Program-made: the position numbers and the translations under genes
The notes under the pieces: model-generated
Database searches by the model: none
The model's input: the letters and a program-made list of their open reading frames with translations, nothing else
Told to the model about the DNA's origin: nothing
Shown: positions 1 through 7,710 of the stretch, one piece after another
Position numbering within the stretch: the first letter of the stretch is position 1
Layout of the letters: each line of letters starts with the position of its first letter
Source of the DNA: Candidatus Azambacteria bacterium
GTDB taxonomy: Bacteria; Patescibacteriota; Minisyncoccia; GWC2-36-17; WO2-46-25
Assembly (NCBI GenBank): GCA_016200965.1
Contig: JACQDT010000042.1
Span: 1-37,678 of the forward strand
Length of the DNA stretch: 37,678 bases
Direction: 5' to 3'

Positions 1-123
1 GAGCAGGCCCGTCCCCGGCCCAATTTCCAAAACGACGTCGCTTTTTTCAAGCGACGCCGCGTTGACTATTTTTTGGATGACTCCTTTATTTACCAGGAAG
101 TGTTGCCCGAGTTTTTGTCCCAC
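1..123 (-). CDS. ksgA: 16S rRNA dimethyladenosine transferase KsgA, N-terminal 41 residues (cut by window edge)
   Basis: KsgA dimethylates two adjacent adenines near the 3' end of 16S rRNA using S-adenosylmethionine. The visible part reads [10 protein letters not shown] near the start and then [10 protein letters not shown], the SAM-binding motif I of the KsgA/Erm family. Both are typical spacings for the first 40 residues of KsgA. The start is GTG at 121-123; an in-frame TAA lies three codons upstream, so no earlier start is possible. The rest of the gene lies outside the window. It directly follows the gene ending at 130 and may be co-transcribed with it. Confidence 0.93.
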   Translation of the reverse strand, partial: MGQKLGQHFLVNKGVIQKIVNAASLEKSDVVLEIGPGTGLL

Positions 124-129
124 AAAAAA

Positions 130-633
130 TTATCTGGGGGACGACTTAATGGTAGCGACTATTTGCGAGTCGTCCCTCAGGTTTTGCCAAAAGAGAATTT
201 GTGTTTTCGGGATAAACATCGTGTCTTCCGGGCCGTGCAAGTCCTGCGATATTTTCACCAGTTCATTACGCGTTTCTGCTTGCGGCTGTTCTTCCGCCGC
301 ATTTTTTGCATTTTTATCTTTTTCCGCTGGCGCGGCGGCCGAAACGCGCGAAGAGCGCACATAATACACATTGTTCAGCACGAAAGAATGAAAGCCGTAC
401 GGCGAGAGATGCCCGAAGTATACTTGTCCGTTTGTGAGAAACACCGCCTGCCATTTCCCTTTTGCGGCGGCAGTGGCCCCAAACGAAGAAGAAATATTAT
501 AATTAGCGTCGATTGCGGCAAGAAGCAGTACCGCGATCACGATAAGTATTGATTTTTTTATTATGGACCGTTCTGTGCCGCCTGCCGCCGTTTTTTTCAC
601 TATTCGCGCAGAAACTTTTTCTCCAATCTCCAT
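130..633 (-). CDS. Membrane-anchored hypothetical protein, paralogue of the gene at 32784-33236
   Basis: Function unknown. The ATG at 633 gives about 167 residues; a longer reading from GTG at 681 is possible but has no better ribosome site. A short basic N-terminus precedes one hydrophobic segment (ILIVIAVLLLAAI), so the bulk is probably outside the membrane. The domain begins WQAVFLTNGQVYFGHL and ends with TMFIPKTQILFWQNL. An Ala/Glu-rich insert separates the two halves. The same two blocks occur in the same order in the protein at 32784-33236, so the two are clearly paralogues. It lies between the uvrD-like helicase and ksgA on the same strand. Confidence 0.8.
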   Translation of the reverse strand: MEIGEKVSARIVKKTAAGGTERSIIKKSILIVIAVLLLAAIDANYNISSSFGATAAAKGKWQAVFLTNGQVYFGHLSPYGFHSFVLNNVYYVRSSRVSAAAPAEKDKNAKNAAEEQPQAETRNELVKISQDLHGPEDTMFIPKTQILFWQNLRDDSQIVATIKSSPR

Positions 634-685
634 ATATGATATGCATTTAATGATAAGCGTACGCAACGCATGATACCACACTTGA

Positions 686-2617
686 TCATTCTATGTCTAT
701 GATGCCGCTTTCAAGATCTTTAAGATCAATAGAGAGCTCTTTCCCGCGAGCAAAGAACGCGACGAGGTGTTCGGGGATGTCAAATAAAAATCGCGACGGC
801 GGATTGGTTTGCAATTGGCCGTATAGCCGGCGCGATTGCGCGTATAAAAGCCACAGATTTTTTTTTGCGCGGGTGATGGCGACATAGCACAGCCGGCGTT
901 CCTCCTCAAGCTCTTCCGGCGAGCGTTTGCTGCGCGAATGCGGGAAAACGTTATCCTCCATTCCCGCGACGAATACCGCGGTGAATTCAAGCCCTTTTGC
1001 CGAATGGATTGTCATGAGGCGCGCGGCATTTTGCGCGTGTTCTTCGTCCTCGCGCGATGCGAGCGCGACGCCATCAAGAAGACGGGTGATCGCTTCTTTT
1101 GCGGGAATCCCGTCATAATGCGCCGCGGCGGAAACGAGCTCCAGCACGTTTTCCCAGCGCGTGACCCCTTCTTCCCCCGCGCGCATAAAATATTCTTCAA
1201 GCCCTGATTTTTTCACTACGTGTTTCACAAAGCGGGAAAGCGGAAGATTTTTAATGTCGTGGCGGAACGATTCCATCAACGCGAGAAATTCCCCCATTTG
1301 TTTTGTGGGCGCGCCCGTTGCGAAAAAGCGTTCAAGCGCCACCTTGCCGATGCCGCGCGGCGGGACAGAGACGATGCGCTTCAAGCTTGCGCTGTCTTTG
1401 GGATTGATGATGAAGCGAAGATAGGATAGTGCGTCTTTTACTTCCCTGCGCTCATAAAATTTAAATCCTCCGAGCACCACGTACGGGATGCGCGCGTGCA
1501 TGAACGCTTCTTCTATGGCGCGCGATTGCGCATTCGTGCGGTACAGCACTGCAAAATGAGAGAAAGGATACGCCCGTGTCTTCACGAACTCCTTGATGGT
1601 GCGCGCGATGAAATTCGCTTCCTCAGTTTCGCTGTCTGTCATCACGACGTGTATTTTTCCTCCTTCCCCGCTACGGGTGAACAGATTTTTTTCCTTCCGC
1701 AGTTTGTTCTTGCCGATGATGGTGTTGGCGGCGGAAAGGATGTTCCCCGTGGAGCGATAATTTTCTTCAAGCAGAATGATCTTTGTGCGCGGATAGTCCT
1801 TTTCGAAATTAAGGATGTTGGCGATGTCCGCCTGCCGCCATCCGTAGATCGCCTGATCCATGTCCCCCACCGCGCAGATGTTTTGATGTGTGTCGCCAAG
1901 CAGGCGCACGAAGCGGTACTGGGCGAAATTGGTGTCCTGATATTCATCGATAAGGAGATAGCGGAACGCGTTCTGATAGTGCGCGCGCACCGCCCCGTGG
2001 CGCTCAAAGAGCTCTATCGCTTGCATGATCATGTCGTCAAAGTCAATGGCGTTATGCGCCTTCAGCGCGCGCTGATAGTGCCCGTACACGCGGTGCGTCA
2101 TCTGCAAAAACGGATCCCCTATGTCCTGGTCCGGGTCGCTCGGCGCGATGAGCCGGCTTTTGAGTTTTGAAATGGCGCCCGCCAGCACCTCCGGGGCGAA
2201 GCGTTCCGAGTCAATCTTGTATGCTTCGCACGCCGCTTTTATAAGTCCGAGCTGGTCTTTTTCGTCAAAAATGACGAAATTGCGCGCGTAGCCGAGTTTG
2301 TCTGCGTGCGTGCGGAGTATGTTCAGGCAGAGCGAGTGGAATGTTCCCAAAGAGAGCATTGCGGCGTCGGCGTCATGCCCATATTCCCTTAAAATGTGCG
2401 TGACTCGCTCTTTCATCTCGCGCGCGGCTTTATTGGTGAAGGTGACTGCCAGAATGTGTTCCGGGCTAACCTTTTTTTCTACGATAAGGTAGGCGATTTT
2501 ATGCGTCAGCACGAGCGTTTTTCCCGATCCTGCGCCCGCGATGATAAGAAGCGGGCCCTCGGTGATGTGGACCGCTTCTTTTTGCCGCTCATTTAGTTTT
2601 TCAAGCAGTTTTTGCAT
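686..2617 (-). CDS. uvrD: UvrD/PcrA/Rep family ATP-dependent DNA helicase
   Basis: Superfamily 1A 3'-5' DNA helicase, expected to act in excision repair, mismatch repair and fork rescue. All signature motifs are present in order: Q motif NERQKEAV (9-16), Walker A AGAGSGKT (27-34), motif Ia TFTNKAAREMKER (59-71), Walker B DEYQDTN (224-230), motif III GDMDQAIYGWR (251-261), motif IV LEENYRST, motif V IHSAKGLEF and motif VI YVAITRAKK. At 643 residues it is shorter than typical PcrA/UvrD (about 720) because the usual C-terminal extension is missing. Whether it should be called UvrD, PcrA or Rep cannot be settled from sequence alone. Confidence 0.95.
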   Translation of the reverse strand: MQKLLEKLNERQKEAVHITEGPLLIIAGAGSGKTLVLTHKIAYLIVEKKVSPEHILAVTFTNKAAREMKERVTHILREYGHDADAAMLSLGTFHSLCLNILRTHADKLGYARNFVIFDEKDQLGLIKAACEAYKIDSERFAPEVLAGAISKLKSRLIAPSDPDQDIGDPFLQMTHRVYGHYQRALKAHNAIDFDDMIMQAIELFERHGAVRAHYQNAFRYLLIDEYQDTNFAQYRFVRLLGDTHQNICAVGDMDQAIYGWRQADIANILNFEKDYPRTKIILLEENYRSTGNILSAANTIIGKNKLRKEKNLFTRSGEGGKIHVVMTDSETEEANFIARTIKEFVKTRAYPFSHFAVLYRTNAQSRAIEEAFMHARIPYVVLGGFKFYERREVKDALSYLRFIINPKDSASLKRIVSVPPRGIGKVALERFFATGAPTKQMGEFLALMESFRHDIKNLPLSRFVKHVVKKSGLEEYFMRAGEEGVTRWENVLELVSAAAHYDGIPAKEAITRLLDGVALASREDEEHAQNAARLMTIHSAKGLEFTAVFVAGMEDNVFPHSRSKRSPEELEEERRLCYVAITRAKKNLWLLYAQSRRLYGQLQTNPPSRFLFDIPEHLVAFFARGKELSIDLKDLESGIIDIE

Positions 2618-2677
2618 AAATGTTGCCTGTGGAAAACCGCGGTTTTGAAATTGACTTTTTGCCGTTGTGATGATAGC

Positions 2678-2842
2678 ATGGAAACGTACTTAAGCGAAGC
2701 GAAAAAGAGGCGATTTTTGAAGGAAATACTCAGAAATATCTCGCAAAGTTATTCGACACGCAATCCAAAATTTTTTCTCCGTTCTGCGGAGAAAAATTCA
2801 TACGGCGAAGGCATCATTCCCTCCCCTCACCGGCGGGAATAG
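2678..2842 (+). other. Probable out-of-frame 5' portion of the LysM-M23 gene
   Basis: An ATG at 2678 opens a 54-codon frame that is basic and hydrophilic (it begins METYLSEAKKRRFLKE) and ends at TAG 2840-2842. The M23 gene downstream is in another frame. That frame is open from 2721 and encodes a hydrophobic segment (FFVFALILVSFFNIAD) around 2886-2936, but it has no ATG, GTG or TTG before 3030. A one-base shift somewhere between 2721 and 2840 would join this N-terminus to the membrane anchor and the peptidase. I read it as the beginning of the same gene, broken by a real mutation or an assembly error. Confidence 0.5.
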
Positions 2843-3029
2843 CTTTTTTTATGCGTGGTCGCTTGCAAAACGCAATAGTTCTCTGACATTTTTCGTTTTC
2901 GCGCTGATTCTCGTCTCGTTTTTTAATATTGCGGACAGGAACGGAAAGCTTTCAGCGCTTGCATTTGGCGCGGGAAATCAGGGATTCGGCGATGCATATG
3001 TTGACGAAACAGCATCTCTTCCCGTTTCT

Positions 3030-3989
3030 GTGCGTGGATACGGGAGTGATGCGGTGTATGAGGAAGCCATAGGAACCGGCCGCGGAGGGACATCGGGCGA
3101 TGAACAGAATCAGTATGCCTATCCTACCACTCCCGATGACGTGCTGGTCGCCGATTTCGCTCCGCTGGTCATCGATAATGCCCAGACCTCGCGCGATCAG
3201 ATCGTGTATTATGTGGTTGAAGACGGCGATACCGTTTCGGAAATCGCTACGCGCTTTGGCATTGAAGCAAATACGCTGTTGTGGGCGAATAACCTTTCCT
3301 CGGTTGATTACATCAAGGCGGGACAGCGGCTTGAAGTGCTCCCCGTTGACGGCGTGAAATACGAAGTGAAAAAGGGCGATACCGTTGACGCGCTTGCCCA
3401 ACGATTCAAATCAAGCAAAGAGGACATCATCGCGTACAACCATCTTCCTGCGGACGGTTCTTTGCGTCCGGGCGACGCGCTGATTCTTCCCGACGGAGCC
3501 ATGCTGCAGGCGCCAAGGATAGCACGGCCTACGGTCATAGCGGGCGGACAGCCGCAGGTGAAAGTGAATGCAAACAAGTACTTTATTTTTCCGACCACCG
3601 GCAGAAGGTCGCAGGGCTTGCACGGTTACAACGGCGTGGATCTCGCCAACGAATGCGGCACGCCGATTTACGCGGCGGCCGACGGAGAAGTGACAAGCGT
3701 GAGAACCACCAATTCGCGTGCGCGCGTCGGACGAGCGGTGTATGACGGTTACGGTAATCACGTAAAAATCATGCATCCCAATGGCGTGGTGACGCTGTAC
3801 GGGCACCTCAAAGATATCTATGTGTTTGAAGGGCAAAATGTCAGGCAAGGCAGCATGATTGCGACGATGGGCGGCGGGTTTGAAGCGGTGAACGGGCGGC
3901 TCGTGCGGATGGAAGGCGCGGGACGATCCACTGGATGCCACCTTCACTTTGAGGTGCGCGGCGCGCGCAATCCGTTGGTGGGAAGATAG
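3030..3989 (+). CDS. LysM-domain M23 (LytM-type) metallopeptidase, N-terminus probably incomplete
   Basis: Cell-wall hydrolase or divisome-associated peptidase acting outside the membrane. Two LysM peptidoglycan-binding repeats (about residues 58-105 and 110-157: YYVVEDGDTVSEIA, KYEVKKGDTVDALA) precede an M23 domain from about 190. The zinc ligands are visible in HGYNGVDLA (HxxxxD type) and CHLHFEVR (HxH), so the domain is probably active. The annotated GTG at 3030 falls inside what looks like the exported part. The membrane anchor is encoded in the same frame upstream (about 2886-2936) without a usual start codon, so the true start is probably the ATG at 2678 after a frameshift. Its 3' end lies two bases from the convergent comM gene. 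Confidence 0.88.
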   Translation: MRGYGSDAVYEEAIGTGRGGTSGDEQNQYAYPTTPDDVLVADFAPLVIDNAQTSRDQIVYYVVEDGDTVSEIATRFGIEANTLLWANNLSSVDYIKAGQRLEVLPVDGVKYEVKKGDTVDALAQRFKSSKEDIIAYNHLPADGSLRPGDALILPDGAMLQAPRIARPTVIAGGQPQVKVNANKYFIFPTTGRRSQGLHGYNGVDLANECGTPIYAAADGEVTSVRTTNSRARVGRAVYDGYGNHVKIMHPNGVVTLYGHLKDIYVFEGQNVRQGSMIATMGGGFEAVNGRLVRMEGAGRSTGCHLHFEVRGARNPLVGR

Positions 3990-3991
3990 TT

Positions 3992-5551
3992 CTATCCTCT
4001 TTGCTGGTATTGTATCGCCTCTGCGATATGGAGAGAAGAAATGTCCTTTTCCTGGGCAAGATCGGCAATGGTGCGCGCGATTTTCAGTATTTTATGGAAC
4101 GAACGCGCGGAAAGGCGTAATCGTTCAAGGGCATCTTTCAGGAACGAGAGCGAGGCGCTGTCCAACTGGCAGTGCTTTTTTATTTGTTTGGGCGACATTT
4201 CCGAATTGAGCGAGACGCCGTCATACGGCGACTGCTCCGCTCTCTGCGTTCGCGGGTTGCTGTCCTTGTCAAACCGCTCCATTTGCATGTTTCGCGCGGC
4301 ATTTACCCGTTTTTGTATTTTCTCGCTTTCGCTTTTTTCGGGGGCGTCTTGAAAGAGTTTTTCGTTTGCGACGGCGGGAATGGTCAGGTGAATGTCTATG
4401 CGGTCGGCGATGGGGCCTGACACTTTTTTCTGATATCTCAAAATGGAAGGGAGCGAGCAGGCGCACTCTCTTTGGGCGGACTCGTACCATCCGCACGGAC
4501 ACGGATTTTTCGTGGCGACCAGCGTGAAGCGCGCCGGATACGAGAACGAACCGTGCGCGCGGGACACGGTGATGACCCGCTCTTCAAGCGGCTGGCGGAG
4601 CGCTTCAATGACATCGCGGCGGAATTCGGGAAATTCGTCTAAGAAAAGCACGCCGTTGTGCGCGAGCGTGATCTCACCGAGCTTCGCGTGCGCGCCTCCT
4701 CCGATGAGCGCGGCGCTTGATGCGGAGTGATGGGGCGCGCGGAACGGGCGGGATAGTATTGTACCCCCTTCGGTCAGCTCGCCTGCGACGCTGTGAATCT
4801 TCGTTGACGCGATTATTTCTTCTTCGGTCATATCCGGAAGAATGGACGCGAACGCGCGCGCAAGCATCGTCTTGCCCGCGCCGGGCGGCCCGGACATCAG
4901 CACGTTGTGCCCGCCCGCGGCGGCGATCTCAAGCGCCCGCTTGGCGTGTTCCTGCCCTTTGATGTTTGAAAAATCGTAGTCATGTGCTGCGCGCTCTTTC
5001 TTGTGCGCGCGGGCCACCGCGTGTTCAGGCATCACCCCTTTTACTACATAATCTATGCATTGGGTGATGTGCGACGCGGGAACAAGCGTGATGCCGGAAA
5101 TAAGCTCGGCTTCGGTTATGTTTTCCGAGGGCAATACCACGGCTACAAACCCCTTCTTTTTTGCTTCCGCAACTACGGCGAGCGCGCCGCGTATCGGGCG
5201 TATGTGGCCGTCAAGCGCAAGCTCGCCCACGAACAGCGTTTTTTTCGGGTCAAATGCAACTTGTTCCGACGCGAGGAGGTAGCTCATCGCGATGGGAAGG
5301 TCGTACCCCGATCCTTCTTTTTTGATGTGTGCGGGCGCGAGATTGACGATGATTTTTTGATTGGTTTTTTTTGGCCAGTCAAAGCCGGAATTTTTCAGCG
5401 CGGCGTTGACGCGGTCTTTTGACTCATCAACTGACTTGTCGGGAAGGCCGACGATGGTAAAACAGTGGAGGCCGTGCGAAATGTCGGTCTCCACCGTGAT
5501 GATTGTTGCGTCAATGCCATGAATCGTCGCCGAGAAAACTTTTGCGGGCAT
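3992..5551 (-). CDS. comM: YifB/ComM family Mg-chelatase-like AAA+ ATPase
   Basis: ComM is a hexameric helicase that promotes branch migration during integration of transformed DNA. The 519 residues match the family length. The N-terminal Lon-protease-like fold region (GLPDKSVDESKDRVNAAL, about 35-52) is followed by Walker A GPPGAGKT (221-228), Walker B LFLDEFPEF, and the C-terminal Mg-chelatase domain with RLSARSFHKILKIARTIADL. The CPCG motif (NPCPCGWY) that is typical of YifB proteins is present. It is followed 13 bases upstream by the zinc-finger gene at 5565. In this organism it fits with type IV pili as part of DNA uptake and recombination; that link is inferred. Confidence 0.94.
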   Translation of the reverse strand: MPAKVFSATIHGIDATIITVETDISHGLHCFTIVGLPDKSVDESKDRVNAALKNSGFDWPKKTNQKIIVNLAPAHIKKEGSGYDLPIAMSYLLASEQVAFDPKKTLFVGELALDGHIRPIRGALAVVAEAKKKGFVAVVLPSENITEAELISGITLVPASHITQCIDYVVKGVMPEHAVARAHKKERAAHDYDFSNIKGQEHAKRALEIAAAGGHNVLMSGPPGAGKTMLARAFASILPDMTEEEIIASTKIHSVAGELTEGGTILSRPFRAPHHSASSAALIGGGAHAKLGEITLAHNGVLFLDEFPEFRRDVIEALRQPLEERVITVSRAHGSFSYPARFTLVATKNPCPCGWYESAQRECACSLPSILRYQKKVSGPIADRIDIHLTIPAVANEKLFQDAPEKSESEKIQKRVNAARNMQMERFDKDSNPRTQRAEQSPYDGVSLNSEMSPKQIKKHCQLDSASLSFLKDALERLRLSARSFHKILKIARTIADLAQEKDISSLHIAEAIQYQQRG

Positions 5552-5564
5552 AAGGAATGGGGGA

Positions 5565-5927
5565 TTATTTACCGCATGACGTATGTGTCTGCGCTTCAGG
5601 GTTCACCTTGAGCCGCTCCACCTCTATCTCTTTGCCGCATTTTTCGCATACGCCGTAGGTTCCTTTCGCCATTTTTTCAAGCGCGGCTTTGATGTTTCTG
5701 AGCCGTTCTGCAAACTGGTGTTCCAAAGAGATCTCGGTTTCGTATTCTTCGGCCTCGTCGATGCGCTCCTCGTCGTCGCCCGCGTCCGATCCGAAGTCCG
5801 GTTTTTTCACCTGCCACGCCCCCGTGCCCGGTTTTTGCTCGGTCGCGAATAGTTTCAGGTCGCGCTCCATATTCTCTTTTTCGGCGAGCAGGCGGTTCTC
5901 AAATTGCGCGAGCTTATCTGTATCCAT
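5565..5927 (-). CDS. DksA/TraR-type zinc-finger protein
   Basis: The 120-residue protein has a coiled-coil N-terminus (LAQFENRLLAEKENMERDL), an acidic centre (DAGDDEERIDEAEEYE) and a C-terminal zinc finger of the DksA/TraR class. The finger reads CEKCGKEI, RLKVNPEA and THTSCGK. The third ligand position holds His instead of Cys, giving a C-C-H-C set. Family members bind the RNA polymerase secondary channel and modulate initiation, often with ppGpp. Whether this protein does so is not shown by the sequence. It sits directly upstream of comM on the same strand. Confidence 0.85.
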   Translation of the reverse strand: MDTDKLAQFENRLLAEKENMERDLKLFATEQKPGTGAWQVKKPDFGSDAGDDEERIDEAEEYETEISLEHQFAERLRNIKAALEKMAKGTYGVCEKCGKEIEVERLKVNPEAQTHTSCGK

Positions 5928-5949
5928 TGCGCCATTGTACTATTCTCCG

Positions 5950-5987
5950 TACAAAAAGCAAAGCGGGACGATGTTTCGTCCCGCTTG
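5950..5987 (-). terminator. Rho-independent terminator after the 6017-6430 gene
   Basis: An 11-bp perfect stem (AAGCGGGACGA pairing with TCGTCCCGCTT, four-base loop) at 5961-5986 is followed on the minus strand by TGCTTTTTGT. It ends the minus-strand transcription unit that starts near 7260. Confidence 0.85.
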
Positions 5988-6016
5988 TGCGTTTTCGTTT
6001 ATATTCGGAGGAATTA

Positions 6017-6430
6017 TCATTGGGCAAAATTGGTGGTGAGGTTTTTCAAGGCCTCTTTGAAATCGCGCCCGGTGCCGATGGCGTATACGGTGTCTCCGTC
6101 CGAAAGCCGTATGTGCACGCGCTGTGTTCCGGTGAAGGTTACCGCGTCAAGCCATGACGTGTTCGGCAGCTCTTCCCCGTTGCTGTTGGCCATCTGCCAA
6201 AAGCCCATTTCAAACTCTTTCGCGTCTTTTTCCGTTTCCGCGATCATCGCGGAGTACGGCTCGGCGGCGCACACTTTCTTGTACGCGCCCATTATCAATG
6301 CATTGAATTGGACGCACACCGCGGTGATGTAGCGCACGGCATTCTTGTTTTTGGGCACGGCTACGGTGTCGGCCAATGATGCGGTGGAGCCAAAAAGAAA
6401 AACGATTGTACACGCGAACAATATTTTCAT
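6017..6430 (-). CDS. Small secreted protein of unknown function (array gene)
   Basis: The start is ATG 6430, chosen over an upstream start because a strong Shine-Dalgarno (AAGGAGGG) lies eight bases before it. The 137 residues begin with a signal peptide, MKILFACTIVFLFGSTASLA, probably cut after the second Ala. The mature part carries VYAIGTGRDFKEALKN near the C-terminus. This resembles IYAVGTA... of the lipoprotein at 11089 and, loosely, the Ala-rich helix of LPP20-type lipoproteins. It is preceded by a double-hairpin leader (6484-6546) and followed by a terminator. Role unknown. Confidence 0.75.
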   Translation of the reverse strand: MKILFACTIVFLFGSTASLADTVAVPKNKNAVRYITAVCVQFNALIMGAYKKVCAAEPYSAMIAETEKDAKEFEMGFWQMANSNGEELPNTSWLDAVTFTGTQRVHIRLSDGDTVYAIGTGRDFKEALKNLTTNFAQ

Positions 6431-6481
6431 CGCAATCCCTCCTTGTGAAAGAGCGCGGGAATTCGCTTGAGCGCGAGATTT

Positions 6482-6547
6482 TCTCCCTTTCAAAGATTTT
6501 CAACTTCTTGGAAATCTTTGAAAGGGAGGCGAGACGTTGTTTCGCCC
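6482..6547 (-). promoter_or_regulatory. Double-hairpin leader element, copy 1
   Basis: Read on the minus strand, hairpin 1 (6528-6546, GGCGA...TCGCC with loop AACAACG-like) is followed by a long hairpin 2 (6484-6528). Hairpin 2 has arms CTCCCTTTCAAAGATTT and AAATCTTTGAAAGGGAG, a 17-bp perfect stem. The start codon of the secreted-protein gene follows about 55 bases later. One of seven related elements between 6480 and 13465. Confidence 0.7.
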
Positions 6548-6561
6548 CGCCCCCGCCTTTA

Positions 6562-6963
6562 TTACTTACCCAGGTTTCGGAGAACGTCTATGATCGAGAT
6601 CATGGGCGATTCATAACAAACCGCCTTGAATCCTTTTCGGACCCCGATGTTTTCTCCCCAGTGTCCGAATTCCTCATGAACGCAAATCCAGAAAATTTCC
6701 ATGAGCGTGTCCGCTTTCATCCTGAGCTCAATCGCTTTCATCGCGGCCCCCTCCCGCATCTTGTCATCTCTTCCAAACTGAGCGTCGATCATATATCGCG
6801 CTCCGGCCTCAAGAAATCCCTTGGAGAGGGTGTAGATTTTTTTCGCGTCATCACTCACCTCCCCCAGCACTGTTTCACCGCGCTTGACCTCGGTGTCCGG
6901 CTCGACATAACTTTCGCGGCCAACCCCCGCGAGCTCCATATCCAGCAATTTTCTCCACGACAT
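6562..6963 (-). CDS. Hypothetical 133-residue soluble protein (array gene)
   Basis: Not recognised. ATG 6963 has a purine-rich ribosome site (GAGGAAGGGGGA) upstream. The protein is charged and helical with no signal peptide or membrane segment (MSWRKLLDMELAGVGRESYV at the start, SIIDVLRNLGK at the end). HEEFGHWGENIG in the C-terminal half could suggest metal binding, but I see no family match. It is the first gene after structured RNA A (7028-7260) on a transcript starting from the promoter at 7267-7296, and it is co-transcribed with the secreted protein at 6017-6430. Confidence 0.7.
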   Translation of the reverse strand: MSWRKLLDMELAGVGRESYVEPDTEVKRGETVLGEVSDDAKKIYTLSKGFLEAGARYMIDAQFGRDDKMREGAAMKAIELRMKADTLMEIFWICVHEEFGHWGENIGVRKGFKAVCYESPMISIIDVLRNLGK

Positions 6964-7027
6964 GGTTTGTTCCCCCTTCCTCTTTGAGTGTTTGTAATGT
7001 GCTTATCATCTTTCAACCCATCAAAAT

Positions 7028-7262
7028 TTAAAAAAGCATAAAGCGGGCACTTCATGCATAAAGTGTTTCTGCTCACCGCTTCTTAGGATTGCTCCGTTGC
7101 GGGGAAGAATCTCCCCATCGAGGCATGCTGTGCCCCGCGTCCTCCCGTGCGCAGGCGCGCTCGATACGCGTCCACGCGGGGTTCCGTCGCGGCCCTTCAA
7201 GAGCCGCGGCTCGGACCCAAGCTAAGCCGTGTTTCCAACGTGCTTCACGCCATCAATCTTCG
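7028..7262 (-). ncRNA. Structured RNA A (repeated family A/B/D)
   Basis: About 235 nt with no credible ORF, starting just downstream of a minus-strand promoter. Nested helices are visible: GGGTCCG/CGGAACCC enclosing CGCGGC/GCCGCG, CCCCGCGT/ACGCGGGG, and GGGGA/TTCCCC. The 3' domain has a closing stem AAGCGG/CCGCTT (7080 and 7041) that encloses GAAACACTT, followed by TTTTTT. That end looks like an intrinsic terminator, so this may be a stand-alone RNA or an attenuating leader of the 6963 gene. It shares blocks with RNAs B (10808-11075) and D (8757-9000). Confidence 0.55.
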
Positions 7263-7266
7263 CGCC

Positions 7267-7296
7267 ATTGTAATACTCTATGTTGTGTTCTGTCAA
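7267..7296 (-). promoter_or_regulatory. Minus-strand promoter for RNA A and the 6963/6430 genes
   Basis: The -35 element is TTGACA (7291-7296), followed by an 18-bp spacer and -10 TACAAT (7267-7272). It is divergent from the plus-strand promoter at 7307-7334. Confidence 0.75.
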
Positions 7297-7306
7297 GCTT
7301 AAAAAG

Positions 7307-7334
7307 TTGACACATTATGTGCGTGTGATATAAA
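7307..7334 (+). promoter_or_regulatory. Plus-strand promoter for the 7380 gene
   Basis: The -35 element is TTGACA (7307-7312), followed by a 16-bp spacer and -10 TATAAA (7329-7334). The ATG follows about 45 bases later. Confidence 0.75.
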
Positions 7335-7379
7335 AGTAAAATTGGTTAGCATTCACAATCCGGAGAAAAGGAGGATGCC

Positions 7380-7667
7380 ATGATTAAGCACCAGCTCTTT
7401 ACCATCAACGAAAAGACAGGTTCCGTGATTTCATTTGCTCGAAAACATTGTTTGATGACAACGCTGTCTCCGGAGGGCAAAAAAAACGTTATCCATTGCG
7501 TGGATCCGTTCATCCGGTTTGCCGACGGCGCGTGCATGGTATGGTACACTGAACACTACAGCACCCGCTTCAAGAAAGAAAACCACGGGAAAAGAATGAT
7601 CGTTCTTTTGGGTGAGATTATTGAGGCGCGCACTTGGGATCACTACCAAGCCCATCCTTCTCGCTGA
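7380..7667 (+). CDS. Hypothetical 95-residue protein
   Basis: Not recognised. ATG 7380 is preceded by an ideal Shine-Dalgarno (AAAGGAGG) and by a consensus promoter, so it is surely expressed. The protein is soluble and basic with two Cys (KHCLMTT, VIHCVDP), a central aromatic stretch (FADGACMVWYTEHY) and a C-terminus ending DHYQAHPSR. It is one of the few plus-strand genes here and runs divergently from the RNA A unit. A bidirectional terminator separates it from the convergent gene at 7708. Confidence 0.75.
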   Translation: MIKHQLFTINEKTGSVISFARKHCLMTTLSPEGKKNVIHCVDPFIRFADGACMVWYTEHYSTRFKKENHGKRMIVLLGEIIEARTWDHYQAHPSR

Positions 7668-7710
7668 AAAAACATAAGAGGCATCTCCACAAGGATGCCT
7701 CTTATCTTTA
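7667..7710. terminator. Bidirectional intrinsic terminator
   Basis: A perfect 12-bp stem ATAAGAGGCATC (7674-7685) / GATGCCTCTTAT (7694-7705) with an 8-base loop. A run of six A at 7667-7672 gives a T-tract for minus-strand transcripts, and a T-rich stretch follows on the plus strand. It sits between the convergent genes 7380-7667 and 7708-8514. Confidence 0.85.

Noticed and set aside
1496-2170. 224-codon plus-strand frame inside the helicase gene
   Set aside because: Antisense shadow of a well-conserved helicase; no ribosome site and no protein family character.
2718-2720. TGA read as glycine (recoded code, as in some CPR phyla)
   Set aside because: Genes throughout the window end normally at TGA (e.g. 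6017, 7665, 11089) and keep normal lengths, so the standard bacterial code applies.
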